This document shows positions 39,101 through 57,158 of a DNA stretch of 64,000 nucleotides, piece after piece. The first letter of the stretch is position 1. Each line of letters begins with the position of its first letter. The DNA lies in NCBI GenBank assembly GCA_963402885.1, contig OY727094.1, forward strand, positions 23,190,501 through 23,254,500, in the 5' to 3' direction. The translations under genes were made by a program, and so were the position numbers. The notes below the pieces were generated by a model. It saw only the letters and a program-made list of their open reading frames with translations, was not told where the DNA came from and ran no database searches. Source of the stretch: Antedon bifida (taxonomy: Eukaryota > Echinodermata > Crinoidea > Comatulida > Antedonidae).

Positions 39101-42100
39101 TACAACACTACATAAAGTGTAACCTTAGCAGTGATGTAGCCACAAGAAATAAAGTGGTCCGGTTTTCGGAAGAAATAGGAACAATCTCTGATCAGCCACT
39201 GGGTTGTCAAAGGCCTATGTGGAAAAGTGGTCAGGTTGAAACCTTACCAACCGTACTGGTGGTTATGACCCTGCATGGAGTAGATATTATTATTATTATT
39301 ATGACCTCACAAAAATGAAATAAAATTATATGGACACTGTGACCTAGACCTGGTACACTATAATTATTTGAGAAATTCATCTATATTCTCAAAATAGGTA
39401 GTTAGTGAAGTGGTTGATGGGAGCTTCCTAAAAAAATTCATAAAAATTGTCAACAAATATAAAATAACATTATCATCAAGATATTTATACTTGGATAAAC
39501 ATAAGGGGTAAATGTATCAATACTTGATATATTACCTTTCCTCTTTCAACCTCTTTCGTTGTCATGACAATAATTCTAGAATTTTCTTGCCATATCATCC
39601 TCCAGAAATCAACAACTGTATCTTTCAGACAACCCTGTGTAGCAACGTATTTCTTCATATTGTCCCAATGTGAATCTAATTTATCAATTAGGCCATCTTG
39701 TTGTTGTATTGCTTGTGCTTTACTCATCTGAAAACAGTATTTATTTTATTTAGTTCTTCTTTAAACTGGGCAATCTATTCCATACAGGAATGTTTGCCAG
39801 TACACAACTCACAGAAAAACCCAAACAATTTCAACCCTTCTTTCACCACACATCTATATATGTGTATATACACACACCCAGAATTCAATTACTAATTCAA
39901 TAGTGATGGTGTGAAAGGAACACAAACATTTTTGTTTTTCATTTAAAACTGTTTTTCTATACAATCTAGTGGTAGAGCGTCATCCCGGATAAGTAGTATA
40001 AAGTGTAGGTCCAGTGTAACCAAAATGCTTGTGTTCACTTTAAAGAATCTAATACATCTTTTGAGACGAGTAGGGGGTTATCCGGCTGTAATAATTCAAT
40101 TTATATATTAATAAAATACACCATAATACAGTTTAGGCATAAACAAATATGCTTTCAAGAAAAATAATTTTCTGGTAAATTTGTTATTAAAACAATTTCA
40201 GACTCCCTTAAACTGCATTAATACTATTAAAATAGCATTTGGAAAACAAAACATGTTTCCACTTACTTGTAGCAGATGTGTAGTATACTTACATCTATAT
40301 AGTTTGCATTGATATAATCACCGGGTTCAGAATCTGTTAATAACACCCTTGTATGGTCAACTGTAATATAAATAAAAAATAAATAAAAACTGGTTAGATG
40401 TTTACCCTACTCTGACGTAATTGCACTTTCTGCTAAGTACATTTTAAGAATAGTTGCACAAAAATAAATAATTCTTAGGTGGGACTCGAACCCACATCCA
40501 GATCACAGGGCTGGCATTCAAACCTCTTGACCACTGAGCTTGCTTGTTACAATCAAGCCCAAGGAAGCAGTGGCTATTCCACCAATAGGTAATAATAATT
40601 TACTAATTCAACAGTACACTTTATTCCAAAGTGTGACGGACAGTGCCAGAGCCAACACCAGAACCAAAAGCCTGATAGGAAAGCTATTTTTCTTCAAATT
40701 AAAAATTGTTATTGCACTTTTTGGTAAACACATTTTTTTTTGTTTAACTGTGAATTGAATATATTATGGTAAAACTAAACATTATTATACTGCTGGATGG
40801 ACAGCCATCTATTTTTTAATGTCACTGAAAATGTTTTTAACGATTCGCTTTGAAGGTTTGCTGGTGTGAAACTTACATGGCAAGATATTTTTGTATCTAT
40901 TCTTTGCTTTGTTGTCAGGCATTGCTCCAACCTTTCTTGGTAACAGGTATTTACTATCCATTTGTTGTAAGTTCTGCAATGAAAATACTATCCATTAGTA
41001 TACAAATAATGAATGTTTATGAGTTGATTGACTGGTCTATCTAACGAGGTGGAAACTTCTATTCAATAATCTGCTGCTTCTATCTTTAAACATTGTCGAA
41101 GGCTGAAGTGTATTGAAAAAGGCAGTTCTTCAATTGTTAACACGGAGTAGAACATTTATAGACAGGGCATACAATGTTTACAAAAAGCTGAACATGCATT
41201 ATAATAATCAATATTAAAGTTTAACCTCAAACTCTTCTTCAAATCCAGCCTTTGCATTCTCTTCTTTTGCTGATCTCATTTCACGTTCTAAGACATCCAC
41301 TCGATCTTTAATGCCAGCTGCAGATATACGTGTTGCATTGAATGGCTGCAAAACAATACCACTTACAACATGGGTCATACAATATAAAATAAATCATTAG
41401 TTAATTACACACCAATGTGAAAAAACAAAAAATAGTAGAAATAATACGCCTTCTGGCAATTTTTCAAATCTGCAACCGCTTACATCAGGTAGAATCTTCC
41501 AACTATGCTTGATATCACTCTACAATTGTTGGCTTACCTGCTTTAAGTGGACAACCAAACCTGATGTCTCTACCATTGGATTCTTCCGATAATGCTCAAC
41601 AAGGTCAGCCAATGTATCAAATTGCTCTCCTCCACCAACATCATAGCGACCATCCTGCCAAATCAATACCAGGATTAAAGTCCATGCAAAAGAGAACCTT
41701 ATTTGACTACAATGCTATTCTGTCAACAATTCTTTTGTAATGTAATTAATACAATGGAGTCTTCCTTGTACACATGCCCATTTTTTCAGTGAGACAAAAT
41801 AGATTGAAATTCATATATAAAGTAGCATACAAATCATTTCAATCAAATATATATCTGAAATCGTCCCAAAGGATTGGTTCAAACTTGCCCGATCAACTAC
41901 AGCATCCGATGAACGCAAAAGTCAGATGGAAGCAATTAAAAACTTGTAAAGGAATGATTAATAATGAGTTATCAAGGAATAAATGCACCTTTCTTATCGC
42001 TGTTATAGCTCAGCGGCATCACATTTTATTGATATCACTACATTTACATGTGCTGCACAATTAACAGTATAAACTATCTTAATTCATATTTAGCGATATG

Positions 42101-45100
42101 CTTGTGAACCAATACCAATATTAAAAAGAAATTGTTACCTTTGATCTGATCATAACATGTGTAACCTTGTCATCTGTTCTCACTGACAACACAAAATCGC
42201 CTGGGTTGCTGTGGCTTTCCCGCACTAGATAGCTTCCATTCCTTCCCTTTTCTGTCAAACATCTTTCAGCTTCTTTTCCAGTTATATGTCCATGAAACCA
42301 CCTAATAATTAAAAAAGAGAATTGTGAAAATTTCATCTGTTTATGGTCTTAATTAACTCTTATCAGTTACAATCCCAGACCACTAGAGTTGACTTGAACT
42401 GCCTCTGTTTAATATTAATCAGCAAACCTTAAAAATTGTGTACTGTTTATGAAAAAAAAATAGAAGCAAAATTGCCAAAAAACACATTAGGCTTTGTATG
42501 GTAATTTGTCAAACAGCAAACCTGTATTGATTATCTTAAAATGACACACACAGTATTGACAGGGTATTGAAAACTGGTACAATGCCTATTTAAGGAAGAC
42601 TGTGGTAATTCCAGACCAGCATTGAGTCGGCTCTGATTAGTCTCAAACGACATAAATTAATAATAACAGAAATTAATAAAAGACATACTAATTCACCAGA
42701 ACAAACTACTTATTTTTTTTACATACCTTTCAGTTGTTGGATCAGCTGAATTGAGTGGAAATTTTAATTCTATAACAAGCCCATTACGTTCTCTAAGTTG
42801 ATTGTGTCCTTCCGTATAATGCTGTACCAACTCAGCTAGAGTAGCAAACTTTTCACCTCCGTAAAGATCATAGTAGTCACCTGTGCTCTGTATTTTTATA
42901 TGAGTAATTTCATCATTCCTCCTTTTTAATATCAAGATATATTTAAGTTACATAAACATTTTGCAACAAGTTTGAAAGAAGAATAGACCTAGTCAACTGG
43001 ACTAAACAGTTATATAGAACAAAAACATTAAAGCAACGATCACATATCTCCGCCAAGCGTCGACTTCCAAAATTAAACATGTTTTTGAATTTCTATTGTT
43101 TAAAATACCGAACACTAAAGTGTAGACCAAACATAATGATATTATGTTTATTGTTAATGTTATATAAAAGTTATGTAGTTTGCAGTTGGTAACCACAAAA
43201 AGTCACAATTTGGCCTTCATCCGAGGGCCTAAAAGTGGTTCAGAATTGGGATCCTGGTCCGTGACCACATATATCTTTATGTGGTTTAAATGTGGTAAAG
43301 ATCCGTCTTTTAGTTTTGACGGTATCCTGCTATTATCCTGTTATCTAAACAAACAAATTACAAATATCACAGACACATTTTGAATAACTTTTTTTTTAAA
43401 TGGTTACAACTATCATTACGACTTTCTTACACTATTTAAAATAATATAACATTTAGTTGCTATATGTTTGTCAATACATTTTTTAAATTTTGAAATAAAA
43501 CAATCATCCAATGAATAATGGAAAGAAATATTAATCTGACAAAGACAATTTCATAATCAATAAAAGAAAATAATAATGTTATCACATTGATTGAATTATT
43601 GTTACATTTGTCACATACCTGACAGATAATGTGAAATCACCTGGGTTGCTTTTGCTTGGGCGACATAAAAAACTACGATCAAAACCTCGTTGTAACAAAA
43701 GTTGCTCCGCATCTAATCCAGAAATGTTTGGGTGAAACCACCTAAAAACAAAAATTACAAATTTATTGAACATAAATTGTTTAATCAACCAGAAAAAAGT
43801 CTAAATAGTGTTTTAAAATTATTCATGTCAAATAAATGTGTAGGCCATTGCAAAAGTACAGTATATCATTATCAGTATCTAAACATTGACATGTTGGCTT
43901 ATTTTGCACTGTGGGAACTAATGTTCTAAAATAGTTCTTTTATTTACTTAAAGAATATACACTTTGCACCTCACAATGCAAACAATGCTCAAACATTTAA
44001 ATTTATGATTCAAAATTGTCCAACAGAACACATTAAATCTGTATACTATTATTAACATTAACAAATTCTACCAATTGCAATAAACAAGGAAAGGTTTTAT
44101 TGAACATAATGTTCACACAGTAGCATGGCATGTCTATCTAACTCGCACTACTACAGGTCTAAGTTTCCCTAGATTTTCTAATTGTTTTTTAGTTTTTAAC
44201 TTCCTTATTCCTTGTGTATGAATTGCCAAACAACTGGTCATGAGACATCCTTAATAACTGATGGTACTTCCTGATTCAGCCAAGCCTACTTGTACACCAG
44301 TGCTACTAGCAACTATTGGATGCACACATCATAAACTTTTACCATATAATTAAACTTGTAATGTAATACATTTAAGCACAACATTGTTAAATACTGTCAG
44401 TAATAATAGTCTTACTAAGACAATTAATGCATCTATCAGATTGTACTTGAACTAGTTTAATTTTCCAAAATGTTATATATTATTATATAAAGTAGTCTAC
44501 CTATAACTTGACTCTTTGACAAAATGATCAAACAAATTTAACTCTTACTAATTTGGTTCTGAGATAAAGCAGGACACCTCAAACTTGACCCACTTTGTTC
44601 AAAGGTTTTAAACTGAGAACATGGCATGGGTAAAATTAAAAAAGGGGCCTATTTGTAATGAGGCTACAGTACCATACAGTCAAACACCGCTTTTAGTGGT
44701 GATAAAGATCATTTGAAAACAAAACTTTATCAAACAATCAATTTTATTATCCAGCTGGATTTTAATAATAATTATCATCATCCTAACAGTGGTCATAGAC
44801 AATGATGACTGGTAGGTCTGATCAGATTCCTCCACACAGCTCTGTCTTGAACTGTTCACAGTGTCTTTAAATCTTAGAGATTGGTCTATTGGTCTATACC
44901 CTGTTTGCATTTATTATCGCATAACTGTGCGCAAAAGTAAAGTATAAACTGCCAAGGGAACCGCTGCTGGTCTATCTTCTCAACATATTTGTGTCAATCT
45001 CTGATTTACAGGTACAGTTATTAGCAAGTCCTTTATTGTTAGTTGCATTTTGATTTACTGGTACAGTTATTAGCAAGTCCTTTATTGTTAGTTGCATTTT

Positions 45101-47349
45101 GATTTACTGGTACAGTTATTAGCAAGTCCTTTATTGGTAGCATTTTGACACTTCTACTGTATGTTGTTTTATCTTGTCTTGAAATGTTCATTATGGTTCG
45201 GAGACAGAGTTTCTTTACATGTAATCTTTTGACAGGTTTCAGTACAGTTAGCATTAAACTCATAGTACAGTGGGTAATAAAATAAAAAAAAACCATTGTC
45301 TGATATAAGGAGTTTACTTAATTACCAGGAAATTACATCAAATATTTACACTAACAGAGTGCATACAGTAATGATTACTGAAAAATTAATGATAATAATT
45401 AAAAGTTATTAATAATATAGTACACATAAACCTAAGGGCCCTCTTGAATCATATCCAACAAAATGTAAATAAATTGTAAAAATACTTACTAACTTATATA
45501 ATGTTTGTACTGTACAAACAAATATAATACAGAATTGAAATATAACATTAACACTTTACTTCCTCATTAACAAAAGATGAATTCACTACTAGTACAAAAT
45601 CTTGTATTGAAAAAAAGAACCTGCATGTTTTTATTTATTACATACTTTGAAATTGAAAGTAAACAAATCCTCTTCAAAATCTATAATTGCTTTGTGATTT
45701 TTTTTTGTAAATTAATATTAAAAAAATCAAAACTATATTATGAAACAGAAAGACGTTGACTCATTTTGATGACTCAAAAATCAGGTCATGAAACATACAT
45801 TTAGTTGAATCATTGCAAGTAAAGTATACTCATTGCATAAGGCTTACCTCTTGCATCTCTATGTCTAAATACTCACCAAGTAAATGACCAATTGCAAGTA
45901 TTATTAGGGCACATTTTATTGAAAACAATAGAAAATTGAAAGAACATTATAAAAGAAACTTTAATGCTTATTTGGATTTACATCTTATTTTAAAGAACAA
46001 AACAATGTTTTTGAATATTAAAGATAAATTGTCCCACACATAATACAGTAGTTATTCACTACTAAAATTGGATCGAAAAAAAACCAAACCATTATTTACC
46101 TGTAAAAACTGTAATTTAAAAATAGTCTATTGACTGGGAGTCAATGGGTTTTTGGTTGAATTTAACCATTTATTTTGTCTATTTATGTGAAAGCAATATA
46201 ATTTTAAAGTTTTTTATTTCTATGGAAGTGATTAACTTTATTAAAACTGTGAAATGGCCTATTCAAAGTCTTTATTTTAAATATTAATCTTCATTTTTCA
46301 TGTTTTTGGGGGACAATACATCTGTAATAATAAATTTGCATTTATTTCAGGTTTTTAGCTGAATAAAAGAATTAATAAAAAAAAAATCAATGTAATTGTA
46401 ACACACTTTTGAATATTCCTAGCAGTACAGTTTAGTACACATAAATGGTTAGTTGTACTAATATACTTCTTTATTCGTAAGTAAACTCTGAACACATTGA
46501 TGATTGTGAGACAGAATGAACCTCATTTTAGTGTAATTCCATAAACTTCTTAATGGTCTTCAGTGTTGACCATGTAAATGTTATATGTCCCTAGAATCTC
46601 AAAGACCAAATTCTTTATCATATATCATTGGTAAAGGAACTTGTCAATAGATTAGTATGATCCACTATATGACCCCCAGAAGAGGTGCGTCATTTACAAA
46701 TAATTATTGACTCAGGGGTAAAAAAATCTAGATGAACAATGTGTGTTAATGTTCGTCAATTTACCACCCACCATATCATAAACAACATGGTCACATTACG
46801 TTAACATGGGTGCGTCATGGTCACCTACAGATAAGTCATATTTTTGACGGACATGGTATTCATAAGGTATGACACACAGCAGACAAATGACAAATTTTTA
46901 TACTGCTTAAAAAAGTAAACCTAGGCTTTTATTTAGTCTACTGAGTAGTAAATAGCCTAGCTAGCTAGTAGATAATCAGTGGTACTGTAGGCAGAGAGGT
47001 GGCAACAAACAGTTAGGCCTAGCCTAGGCCTACCTAGTTAGTAATACTAAAGCCAGCAACCCCCAGCAGGCAACACACACCATTTGGGTCCTAACAGGAG
47101 GCCCTATTAGGCTAGATGTAACTAAGCCTAGGGTTGGAGCCTAGGCCTAGGTAAGTAAGTAAGTAAGCCTGGGCAGTCCCCCTAGCCTCTAGGCCTAGAG
47201 TTAGTAGTAGCCTAGCTAGGCGAGTATGGGCCTAAGCTTAGCCTATAGGCTAGTACTAGGCTAGTAGTAGCCTATAGGCTAGGGTAGTTAGGAGATAGGA
47301 GGGGAGCGCGCGGTAGAAATAAGCAAGTTGTTTACCTTCTGGACGCCAT
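36156..47349 (-). CDS. PTPN11: SHP2-type protein tyrosine phosphatase (corkscrew), complete, 15 exons, 587 aa
   Basis: Exons (minus strand): 47349-47336, 43741-43619, 42921-42727, 42301-42139, 41654-41538, 41345-41226, 40973-40877, 40360-40293, 39727-39536, 38994-38863, 38718-38564, 38297-38230, 37647-37496, 36918-36787, 36191-36156. All phases close. The N-SH2 begins MASRRWFHPN (FLVR-type Arg32; Asp61 and Glu76 of the autoinhibitory face are kept). The C-SH2 begins WFHGHITG (GSYLVRES). The PTP domain has the WPD loop SWPDHGVP (Asp424), the signature [10 protein letters not shown] (Cys458, Arg464) and the Q-loop MVQTEAQY. The tail keeps two Grb2-type pYxN sites, EYIN (Tyr541) and LYEN (Tyr566). 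The family relays receptor-tyrosine-kinase signals to Ras/ERK in the cytosol. Length matches vertebrate SHP2 (about 593-597). The C-SH2 lacks the short acidic loop insert of human SHP2. Exon 1 codes only 14 nt. Confidence 0.97.
36360..36750. repeat. Dispersed repeat in SHP2 intron 14
   Basis: It shares blocks with 47755-48390 in the same order and orientation, including AGGCCAAGGCCTAAA, GGCAGTGCT and TGTGACCCACAATCCTC. The family is not identified. A fragment may also lie near 41100-41150. Confidence 0.65.
37951..38085. mobile_element. About 135-bp MITE, family 1 copy b, in SHP2 intron 12
   Basis: Ends AGCTCTGTCTACACTATCA and TGATAGTGTAGACAGAG, as in the copy at 20023-20173. The inside has a local duplication of GATGTGCCCAAA. 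Confidence 0.8.
40465..40560 (-). mobile_element. tRNA-like sequence, SINE head or tRNA pseudogene
   Basis: Read on the minus strand it has an A-box-like AGCTCAGTGGTCAAGAGG and a perfect T arm, GTGGGTTCGAGTCCCAC. The acceptor halves do not pair and there is no clean five-base-pair anticodon stem, so it is not a functional tRNA. Confidence 0.5.
45011..45147. repeat. 49-bp tandem repeat, nearly three copies
   Basis: The unit starts GGTACAGTTATTAGCAAGTC at 45011, 45060 and 45109. It lies in SHP2 intron 1. Confidence 0.9.
46019..46335. mobile_element. About 310-bp TIR element, family 2 divergent copy
   Basis: It begins TTAAAGATAAATTGTCCC and ends GGGACAATACATCTGTAA. The interior differs from the 33.6- and 52.3-kb copies but matches, inverted, the 25.5-25.9-kb copy. 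It lies in SHP2 intron 1. Confidence 0.65.
46980..47290. repeat. AGGCCTAG-rich tract at the 5' end of SHP2
   Basis: Overlapping CTAGGCCTAG-type words in the start of SHP2 intron 1, within 400 bases of the start codon. This is the same composition as the tract at 23690-24070. Confidence 0.85.
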
Positions 47350-50300
47350 TTCTTGTGGGTAACAGCAATAGACAACCCCTAAATTCAACACGGTAACTCA
47401 ACGATACAACTTCTATCTATTGTTACTATTTTAGGTTTATTGTTTCTGTCAACAAACATCGACAAACTGATCCTCCTCCTCCAAACAAAAAGTGTCCAGA
47501 CAGCACTGCTGCTGCATGTACTTCCTCCTTTTTCTTGGATTGCTGATCAGTAAAATATCGCGTTAACTTGAGTGATAAACGCGTCATATAAATTAAGCTG
47601 TAACACAACACTGGACATCAACATAACTACATTATAGCCATTTTATTAGGCCGAACTGTTGTATTTTTGCATGTATTAATTTGTTGCTCAATGATGGGCG
47701 ACAAATAAATACATGCAAAAATAAAACTAGAAATTTGAATTTGCAATAGTACAAATAATTTCATGTGAAATATATAACAAATTTTCATCTTTCACTGAAT
47801 GAAATTATTTGTTCCATTGCACAAATGTAAAACATTAATTACCGTATTTACTCGAGTAAACGCCCATCGTTTGGAAAAACAACTCCCCTAAAAAAAACGC
47901 CGGCCACATGCATAATACAGTACATAACTACATTTCTATTTGTAGTAAAATTCACTGACTTCCAATTGAACAAGCATGTTGATCTTGATTTTTTATATTT
48001 AGGGAGAATTTATTTGATTATTCGCGTTACCTTATTACGCAAAAAAACTCCTTCCTTGAATAAACGTCCCTCTAAAAACCCTCCTTTATAACACCCTACT
48101 TTTTACAAAAGACTAGGCCAAGGCCTAAACTATTCGACGAAAGGCAGTGCTTCAATTTTGGACGTGGAGAAGAATTTGCAAACTACAGGTTGATAAATGC
48201 ACTCACTCAACAGCCTAGTGGTTTCTCAAGTGTAACACAAATGTATGAGAAAAACGAAATTGCAGTACTCGTCGCATATAAAGACATTGCACTCCCTCAA
48301 TGACATCATATCATATTATGTGACCCACAATCCTCAAATCATAATAATAATAATCTACTTAGGTGTGTTGTAACATGCAATAGACATTGTTCACATTTTT
48401 AAAATATGGAACTTGTTTCTCTCAAGTAGCATAAAAAGTGAATTCAGGATGAGTAAGGGGACCACGTCTATTCCACTCTCTCATCCCTTTTATTATCTAT
48501 TCAATTTTTGGTTTGCTTCTCTGGAATGTGTTGGCATTATTGTCACTACAATTTCTTGTTAACAGAGACACTTACACAGTAAACATACAAGAAAGTGAAG
48601 CCACACAATTTAAATGAATGCCCTTCTCCAACCACCCTTTATATATCAACACATTATAGATCTTTGGCTTATATATATATGTCGTCAAAAAGGAAATTGT
48701 ATAACTTACCTTCAGAAAAGCCTATAGGATATAGTTTGGGTGTGATACCTTTTAGTTTATACAAGTAATAACAATTATGATAACATTTTAATGACATGCT
48801 CTAACTCTATGTTTTACTTTCTATAATGCTTAAATGAAAGTGTAGTACAACGACAGAAAGAAATACAATACTATATAATAATGCAGTCTCATAACGAAGC
48901 AAATTTATTAAGGACTACAATAGAGTATGAGATCTAGGTCTAATTGTAAGTATTATATTATATCATGTTTAAATGATTTATAATCTGAAAAAAGGTTAAA
49001 TATTAATACTCTATGTAAATAAATGTATAACATAACAGACCTGTGAATGCAACCTACTACCTTAGAAGAAATGCAATAAAAACAAAAGCAAGTTGCTTTA
49101 ATGCTCGCTTACTACTTCACTTTTCTTCATTAAAAAAAAACAAACATTTTATTAACAAAAGCCAAATAAAACTAAAGTATAGCCTTACCACAACTGAACA
49201 AGGTTGTTTTACAAACTTCATTCATAAAAGTATTTGCATTCATATTGTAAGCATGTATTGTACAAATAAATCTAACAATAAAATAAATAAATCTTATGTA
49301 TCAAATTATGTTTAAAAAGTTACTTAATTTAAAAATGTTTATTGTAGCAGAATATTTAAATAAATGTATTATAATAATTAGATAAATTTTACTATTATAC
49401 GATTACATTTTTGACTCTTCTTTTCAAACTTAAATAGGGCAGGTTTATTTTACTTTCAATATAACTAGAATGGAAGAATAGCAACATGCATCGTCAAATC
49501 TCATTGTTCCAAGATAACTCACCAACTCTAGAATGAGTTGGTTGTTGAGGACTAACCATAAACCCTTATCTACAAATCTAGGCTAATTGCTTATACCTGG
49601 TAAATAGATATTGAATCACCAGCTTTTAAATGTATTTCCATCTTCTTACAGTATGGACAATAAATAGTTATCAGCATTAGTAAACTGGTGATGAACTATA
49701 TTGTTTTCGTCAAAGGCCCTATTGTTTCAGTCGCATATATTCACCAAAATGTGTATGTTCAGGGAATCAATTATTTTAAGGTTTATGATAGGTTATTTGG
49801 ATTGAAATCTGTACATTTGCTATCTACCACTCAACTATAATAACTGTAAACAATTACATGTAACCATCATTACATATTATTACAGTACATTTATATGGTG
49901 TCCATGAATTGAATAGCTACAAACATACTCTCAAATCAATTTCCTCAATTAAACTTTGATTATAATAATTGATGTGGAATGATGATGATCATATGAAAAG
50001 TTTCATTTCCAAATCTATCTTCACATTGATGAGAAGGGAATTCCATGCGTTTGTGTTTAAGAATGCATTGATGACTAACAAACTTTCTTTTTCTTCTTGT
50101 TTTAAAGCCACAAAGAAAAGGAGATTTTATTTTGTTAAACTGCTATAATAAACGGTTTCGCATGAATCGTATCAATTGACTAGGAAATTTGGTTACAATC
50201 AATTTACACTGATGATTAAAGACAATGGACACCTACAGTACTTTAATATGTATTGTATTAGACACCTCATGAGAAAATGCATAATCAATGGTTACAATGT

Positions 50301-50538
50301 CCGTAATACAAAGCTCCCTATTCAACTGAGTTTGTTTTATTCCACCTCAACAATTTTGGTCAAAGTTTTATATCTTATAAGGTGGGAAACTTATTACATT
50401 AAATCCTTTGGGTACATGAACAAAATCATCCCCTTAAACCTACAATTTAAAGGAAAAAAATGTAATGCAACAAAAGTATATCATTACTCATGGTAAACAA
50501 AAATGTATAAAAGCCGCTTCTTTATAGGGTACCTTATG
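47350..50538. other. Intergenic between SHP2 5' end and Cdc42 3' end
   Basis: The first few hundred bases should contain the SHP2 leader and promoter, but no clear core element is visible. 47646-47720 is an inverted repeat around TTGCATGTATT. 47755-48390 is repeat-derived. The rest is AT-rich with no recognised exon. Confidence 0.5.
47755..48390. repeat. Repeat cluster, including an ACCGTATTTACTCGAGTAAA element
   Basis: Blocks shared with 36360-36750 are interrupted at about 47850-48090 by a segment starting ACCGTATTTACTCGAGTAAA. The layout suggests one transposon nested in another repeat. Confidence 0.55.
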
Positions 50539-50544
50539 TTTATT
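50539..50544 (-). other. Candidate polyadenylation signal of Cdc42
   Basis: On the minus strand AATAAA lies about 77 bases past the Cdc42 stop. Confidence 0.4.
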
Positions 50545-50620
50545 GGACTATCTTAAATCAAAATATTGACAATAAGAGTAGCATCGTTGCTTTATACATA
50601 AGCACATTACTGTAAACATC

Positions 50621-55236
<4,616 letters not shown>

Positions 55237-55254
55237 TTAAAAAATACAGTTGTC

Positions 55255-56050
55255 CTGAAAACAAAATAGAAACAATTTAATATAGTTTATCAAAAATAAT
55301 CTAATAATATCTATATTCGACAATCACAATTATTGAACAACCAGAATATACTAAGCAATACAGTCTCAGATATTTCACTATATACAGTAGTAATGTTGCT
55401 GAATATAAGGTTGATCATACAGTGGGCGTCTTTCAGTTCAAGACATGTCACACAGTTACAGATGCAAACAAAGTTGTGTTGTGATATGCTATGCTTGTTA
55501 ACCCTTTTAAAGTAGTGTCTATTTTGGTCTGATGATGTCATAGTTTGATATAATGATGTCATAACAGATTTTAAATTCTCCTCGTTCTACAGTAATTAGC
55601 AAATTTAAAGTATTGAAATTGAAAACATGGTATGTTATAATTTATATTTAAAATGTTAATGAGCTACAGTACAGTATTTGCTTATTTTGTCCCATACAGT
55701 GAAGTAAAAAATATGACTACTGGTAATGTAAAGTTAGTCAATATTTTTTTTCTTTCAAAAAGATGGTCTCAGTATTATTGTAATCTGTACTACTGTAAAC
55801 AAGCCTGATTTCAAGAAAGAATTGCGTTTTAGTTACAGTATGAGAACTGCATTTACATCACCTCAACAGGACATTAAGATTATTTCATTCATTCATTCAT
55901 CTTTTATTTTGGAAAAAAAAAGGAATTCTCCATAGCTCAATAACAAATTATTTGTCAACCTGAAAAAATAATGTGAAAATTTGTGTTTTTTTGTGTCATT
56001 TTAGGTAATAATTACAGTACAGGAAGTTTGATCATGAACAATTATTTACC
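55255..56050. other. Upstream of the Cdc42 coding start
   Basis: AT-rich. It presumably contains part of the Cdc42 5' UTR intron. An ATTCATTCATTC run is near 55886. Nothing else was recognised. Confidence 0.4.
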
Positions 56051-56054
56051 TGAG

Positions 56055-56825
56055 TTGGCATTTATCAATATTTGCTTATATTTTTGCTTAAGCTGAAATA
56101 TTTAAGAAGTGCTTAAGCAAATAACTTAAGCTTATTTATCAAACCGTCTTAGCAAAAAAATTGTCTTAGGTAAATTTTACTTTGCACATGCGCAAAATTA
56201 AACTCTAGAGGGCAGCAAATTATGTCTTAAGACGAAAAATCCTTGCTTACGCATTTGCTTTTTTCTCTTAGCAATGACGGGGCTATAACATTTTATCTGG
56301 CTACTAATGTTTTTATTACTTGAAATAGAGAAAGAGCACAACAGTCGGAAATACATACGAAAATCATTCGCTCTAAACTTAAATCAAATCAACATTTATT
56401 TATTTTTAACAATGACAGCGACCCTTGGCAGCCAATACAGTTTTCTAAAAGTTAGTCAAATGGGTCGTACCTATCCCGAAAATATTAGTTTTGGATTTGC
56501 TCGTCCAATTTCTAGGCCATCTTTATGAAGATCGATATAATTATTTTAGCGTCTGTAGTACAGCGGAAAAACGCACTAGCATAGCCTTTCCGAATGTTCA
56601 CTGTTCCGGCCTAGCGCGCTCGCGTTGTTAAAAAAGAATGTTTCTGTTGCAGAAATGAGATAAGATGAAATTTTTCATCTTAAGGCAGGGTGTTGTTTGT
56701 CTTAGATTTAAGACGAAATTAAGCAAATTTTTTTGCTTAGATATATTGATAAATCTGACTTAGGCAAAATCAAGGATTTAAGGCAAAGTTAAGACGATTT
56801 TGACAAGTTTGATAAATCCGGCCCC
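56055..56825. mobile_element. About 770-bp TIR element with TTATCAA-type ends
   Basis: GGCATTTATCAA near the left end is mirrored by TTTGATAAATCC before GGCCCC at the right. Blocks of CTTAAG and TTAAGACGA recur inward on both sides. The interior frame at 56307-56528 has no recognisable domain. A truncated relative is at 22375-22470. The left edge is uncertain. Confidence 0.55.
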
Positions 56826-57158
56826 TGATACTTTAAAAACCATAATTTTTAATAATTAAAACAAATAGTCAACCAGAAGGTTTTTTATTATTGTATATAA
56901 ATATATATAAACCAAGTTCAACTTCAAAACTGACAAATGGTTCACAGATTGACATATTTTGCGAATAGACAATAATAGTAACACATGCCGATATATTCTG
57001 AACTTTGATTATTTTCATTCTTAAAATGTTTGCATGTTTCATGTTCACAACCAACCAAGACAGCTTTCCTCGAGTCATAATGAAGGATGCCATAATGAAT
57101 AGCTAGAGCAGGGCCAGTCGTATGCAACATCTACTGATGATACCCTCAGTCAGATTCA

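Noticed and set aside
40465..40560. Functional tRNA gene
   Set aside because: T arm is perfect, but acceptor stem does not pair and anticodon stem cannot form.
44680..44910. Possible LINE C-terminal remnant on the minus strand
   Set aside because: Only a loose resemblance in about 30 residues; no tail or second motif.
50176..50496. 106-codon plus-strand frame
   Set aside because: AT-rich composition, no domain, no splice context; lies downstream of Cdc42 on the other strand.
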